A DNA stretch of 26,301 nt. It comes from Candidatus Wallbacteria bacterium (GTDB lineage Bacteria; Muiribacteriota; UBA6191; JACPRK01). The translations under genes and the position numbers were made by a program. The stretch is taken from assembly GCA_016199905.1 (NCBI GenBank), contig JACQFU010000086.1, positions 1 through 26,301 on the forward strand. Direction: 5' to 3'. Below, piece by piece: positions 23,867 through 26,301 of this stretch (position 1 is the first letter of the stretch; the number at the start of each line of letters is the position of its first letter). The notes under the pieces are model-generated. The model saw only the letters and a program-made list of their open reading frames with translations, searched no databases and was not told the origin of the DNA.

Positions 23867-25032
23867 ATGACGCCCGTAGTCGCCCCCCTCCGTCGATTCT
23901 TCCCGGTACTCGCCTTGGTCTTGTCCGCGGCAACCTTCGCAGATGTCCTGCCCACTCCATCTGCAGTGGAAGCGACCGCTCGGAGCCTCGCCGCCATCGA
24001 ACGCAACGGCGTCAATCTGGACAACCTCACTCTCGATGAGATCCTGCGCGACAGCCGCGAGGCCAAGCTCGCCTATGCGCTCCGGGAAAAACTCCGCTCG
24101 GCCGGCTCCGCCGCCATATCCCCGCTCACGGTTGTCGTGCTGCAGTGCAAACGCCCCAAGACGCTCAAACTGCTTCTCGACGCGCTCGCGGACCTCGCCC
24201 CGAAAGGCGTGGCCGACGGAGTGCTCCGCCGCCTGGAGGACCCGCGAACCGACTCCACGCTGCGCAGGCAGATCCCGCGCTTCATCGGCCGCCTGGGCGA
24301 CGCGTCTCACGCCGCGCTCCTGGAGGAACTCGCCAACGATAAGGACTTCCTCCTCTCGCGAGAGGCTGTCTTCGCCCTCGGAGTGCTGCCCAACAAGGCC
24401 GGCGTGCCCGCGTTGTATCGCATCCTGGACAAGGGCCCCGACGTTTGCAGAGGCGCCGCCGCGGAGACCATGGGCGAAATCGACGAGTTCCCCGCGATCG
24501 AGAAGCTCATCGAAAAACTCATGGACCCCGACCCGTACGTCCGGACCTTTGCGCAGACGTCCCTTACCGAGAGTTGGTCGACGAGTGCTTCCGCGAAGGG
24601 CTCGCCGCGCTAGCCGGAAGCGACGCCCGGTTCGGCCTCGAGTACGCAACCTGGCTCGCGGAGCTGACCTTTCAAAATCCGCCGGCCTCCGCGCTCTTCT
24701 CGACGCCGCTCGCCTCCGTGGCCCTGGCAATGGAAGCCAACCGCTGGAAAGGCTGGATCAAGGACCACCCTTCGCAGAATCGCCTGGAGTGGTTCCGCCA
24801 GGCCATCGATCGAGCCATCGAAACGCTCCAGAACCCGGACGCCCCTGTGGCGTGGCCCGGCCTGTCGGCGCTCTCCGAGCTGCTCCCTCTCCCCGCCTCC
24901 GAGCCCTACCTCTTCCGCGCAGCGTGGGTGCGTGAGCCCCTGGCCGAGCGCGCTCAACTCGCCCGCGTCTATCAAGATTGGTGGAGCGCCCACCGCGTCA
25001 CCTTCACTCCGCTTGGCAAGAAGTACTGGTGA
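23867..25032 (+). CDS. Exported HEAT-repeat protein (one frameshift)
   Basis: ATG 23867 follows AGGAG (23852-23856) by 10 bases. A signal peptide (FFPVLALVLSAATFA) is followed by helical pairs of the HEAT/PBS-lyase type: VADGVLRRLEDPRTDSTLRRQIPRFIGRLGD, then LLEELANDKDFLLSREAVFALGVLPNKAGVPALYRILD, then AAAETMGEIDEFPAIEKLIEKLMD. Reading in this frame would end at 24613. The coding sense instead passes to the -1 frame near CCC 24561-24563 (YRELVDECFREGLAAL) and runs to TGA 25032 with a Trp-rich C-terminal half (RVYQDWWSAHR, GKKYW). Adding one C restores 388 residues. HEAT solenoids bind other proteins; a periplasmic scaffold is likely. The partner is unknown. Confidence 0.75.
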
Positions 25033-25087
25033 CGAGCCGCCGGGGCTTTCGGCTTTCGCCCCCCGGTGCGATATCCTGAGCCCGCCC

Positions 25088-25615
25088 ATGACCGACTTGA
25101 TGAAAAAACTCAACGACGTCCTCGAAAGGGACAAAGAAGCCGAGCAGGAGCTTTCGACGGCCGGAGAGCAGGCCAAGCCCTCGCCGGACGACCAGATTCG
25201 CAAGGTCAAGAAGGCCGAAGAGCAGGTCATCTATCTGTCGGACCTGTTCCACGGGTTCGTCTCCGACAACATCATGCTCGAGTACCCGAACCTCTTCACG
25301 GTGGCGCGGCTCGGGTACAGGCAAGCGGCGCACAAGCCGGAGATCTTCGGCACCCTGCGCACCAGCGCCGAGCATCGCGTGATCGAGGTCGACTTCAAAG
25401 CCAACTTCTTGCTCTTCGTTCGCTTCAGCGCCCTCATCCTGAGCCGCGAGTTCGAAGTGGTCGCCTACTTCTGCCGCCGCGGCCAGGAGGCCGCCGTCTC
25501 CGAGTATCCGCTCCAGCTGGCCGCTTTCCGCGAAGGCCCCACGATGGACTGGAAGAAAGCTTTCGAGACCATCTTCGTGAAGTTCCTGGAGTGGTACGAG
25601 CAAACGAAGAAGTAG
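25088..25615 (+). CDS. Small protein of unknown function with N-terminal coiled coil
   Basis: This 175-residue protein starts at ATG 25088. There is no signal peptide or membrane helix. Residues 1-55 are highly charged and likely coiled coil (MKKLNDVLERDKEAEQEL, QIRKVKKAEEQVIYL). The rest alternates strands and helices (HRVIEVDFKANFLLFVRFSALILSREFEVVAYFCRRG) and ends with an amphipathic helix (AFETIFVKFLEWYEQTKK). I recognise no family. No Shine-Dalgarno sequence is seen; TATCCT at 25072-25077 ends 10 bases before the ATG. A GC-rich hairpin (CCGGGG/CCCCGG, 25040-25066) sits between it and the HEAT gene. Both neighbours on this strand are HEAT-repeat genes, so a shared role is possible but unproven. 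Confidence 0.75.
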   Translation: MTDLMKKLNDVLERDKEAEQELSTAGEQAKPSPDDQIRKVKKAEEQVIYLSDLFHGFVSDNIMLEYPNLFTVARLGYRQAAHKPEIFGTLRTSAEHRVIEVDFKANFLLFVRFSALILSREFEVVAYFCRRGQEAAVSEYPLQLAAFREGPTMDWKKAFETIFVKFLEWYEQTKK

Positions 25616-25713
25616 CCGGTAGCGCGTCTCGACTTTTTTTCCAAACCATCTATCCTTCGCGAGCATATCTGCGTCTAGGAAGGATGGGACGTGCCGGACG
25701 CTCCCTGTCCGCC

Positions 25714-26301
25714 ATGGCCGAAACGATCGAGATGCTGAAGAAACTGCGCAGCCACGACCCCCTGGAGCGCTTCGACGCGCTGAAGGCCCTCACGGGCAAG
25801 CCGCTGGAGCACCCCTTCAAGGCCGAGACCTTGCGGCTGGCCCTGGAGGACAAGCAAGGCTACAACCGCCTTCAGGCGTTGCGCGCCCTGCAGTACCTGT
25901 GGCCCGCGGCGGAGGTCACCCGCGTCTTCTCGGCCCGCATCAAGGACGAACCTTACATCGTCTCCAGCGTGATCCAGATGCTGGGCGAGCTCGGTGACGC
26001 CCAGGCGCTCGCGATGCCCACCGCCACCTACTTCGGCGCGCAAAAGGCCGAGGTCAAGGTGGCCGTGCTGTCGAACCTGCAGCACGCCTCCCAGCAGTAC
26101 ATCTACGACTTCCTGGTCAAGTCCAACGCGCTCACGCACAAGGACGAGAAGGTGCGCGCCGCGACCGTGACCCTGCTGGCCCGGCAGCGAAACCCCACCA
26201 TGAAGAACCTCTTCATGCAACGCCTCAAGGATAGCGACGCCCGCGTGCGCGCCAACGCCATCGAAGCCCTCGGCGAGATCGTCGAGGGCGCCGATCTGGC
26301 C
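25714..26301 (+). CDS. HEAT-repeat protein, partial (C-terminus outside window)
   Basis: The frame is open from ATG 25714 to the window edge (196 codons). There is no signal peptide, so it is probably cytoplasmic, unlike the HEAT protein at 23867. Successive helical pairs are visible: HDPLERFDALKALTGKPL, GYNRLQALRALQYLWPAAEV, YIVSSVIQMLGELGDAQAL, VKVAVLSNLQHAS, KVRAATVTLLARQRNP, and SDARVRANAIEALGEIVEGA. The last two carry the V-R-A-x-A HEAT signature. An in-frame ATG at 25684 is an alternative start, but AGGAAGG abuts it too closely to serve as its ribosome binding site. A TATCCT lies at 25651-25656. The role is unknown; such proteins usually scaffold complexes, and large family members can carry further domains downstream. 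Confidence 0.8.
   Translation, partial: MAETIEMLKKLRSHDPLERFDALKALTGKPLEHPFKAETLRLALEDKQGYNRLQALRALQYLWPAAEVTRVFSARIKDEPYIVSSVIQMLGELGDAQALAMPTATYFGAQKAEVKVAVLSNLQHASQQYIYDFLVKSNALTHKDEKVRAATVTLLARQRNPTMKNLFMQRLKDSDARVRANAIEALGEIVEGADLA

Noticed and set aside
25040..25066. GC hairpin CCGGGG/CCCCGG as a terminator after the HEAT gene
   Set aside because: The stem is 6 base pairs with a 15-base loop and no T run follows.
1..26301. tRNA, rRNA, CRISPR arrays, insertion sequences, prophage
   Set aside because: No cloverleaf, regular spacer-repeat pattern, transposase or phage structural gene was seen on either strand.

Overview
This GC-rich window (about two thirds G+C by eye) looks like chromosomal sequence from a free-living bacterium with a Gram-negative-type envelope. 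It carries secreted glycosidases, an exported FKBP-type lipoprotein and transmembrane Ser/Thr kinases. Such Hanks-type receptor kinases, secreted HEAT-repeat proteins and bacterial RING-finger proteins are common in Acidobacteriota, Myxococcota, Planctomycetota and related uncultured lineages. I cannot place it more precisely from sequence alone. There is no tRNA, rRNA, CRISPR array, transposase or phage gene. The longest stretch without a gene is about 245 bases (931-1175), so no gap over 300 bases needs explaining.

Layout. 1-3473 (minus): an exported protein of unknown function cut by the window edge, a hairpin-rich repeat, and a secreted clan-A (GH5-like) glycosidase. 3579-4682 (plus): a RelA/SpoT-type alarmone synthetase. 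4687-7187 (minus): a MocR-type regulator translationally coupled to a membrane protein with a bacterial RING finger. 7281-8351 (plus), divergent from the regulator: a flavin-binding PPOX-like domain fused to a GNAT acetyltransferase. 8353-11618 (minus): a histidine-phosphatase-family enzyme followed by a secreted GH2 glycosidase. 11768-15670 (plus): an MFS transporter, then a fusion of an eight-helix CruF/DUF422-like membrane domain to a B12-type radical SAM domain, interrupted by a one-base frameshift. 15664-15825 (minus): a tiny Cys-rich protein. 15936-20673: two convergent, related receptor kinases with extracytoplasmic FN3-like and Asp-box (beta-propeller-like) regions. 20814-22559 (plus): a compact PIN / FKBP / CinA-like operon ended by a strong terminator. 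22737-26301: a secreted protein of unknown function (minus), a frameshifted exported HEAT-repeat protein, a small unknown protein and a partial HEAT-repeat protein.

How genes work together. The MocR gene probably controls itself and the divergent PPOX-GNAT gene through direct repeats in the 93-base spacer. The phosphatase and GH2 genes probably share a transcript. The two kinases look like products of an old duplication and probably sense extracellular ligands or surfaces.

Two features cut across the region. Several genes lack a Shine-Dalgarno sequence but have a TAnnnT hexamer 6-7 bases before the start codon, which suggests leaderless transcripts. Both broken genes can be repaired by adding one base to a three-base G or C run, which points to a sequence error rather than decay. 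The most novel-looking items are the CruF-like/radical SAM fusion, the paired propeller kinases and the membrane RING protein.
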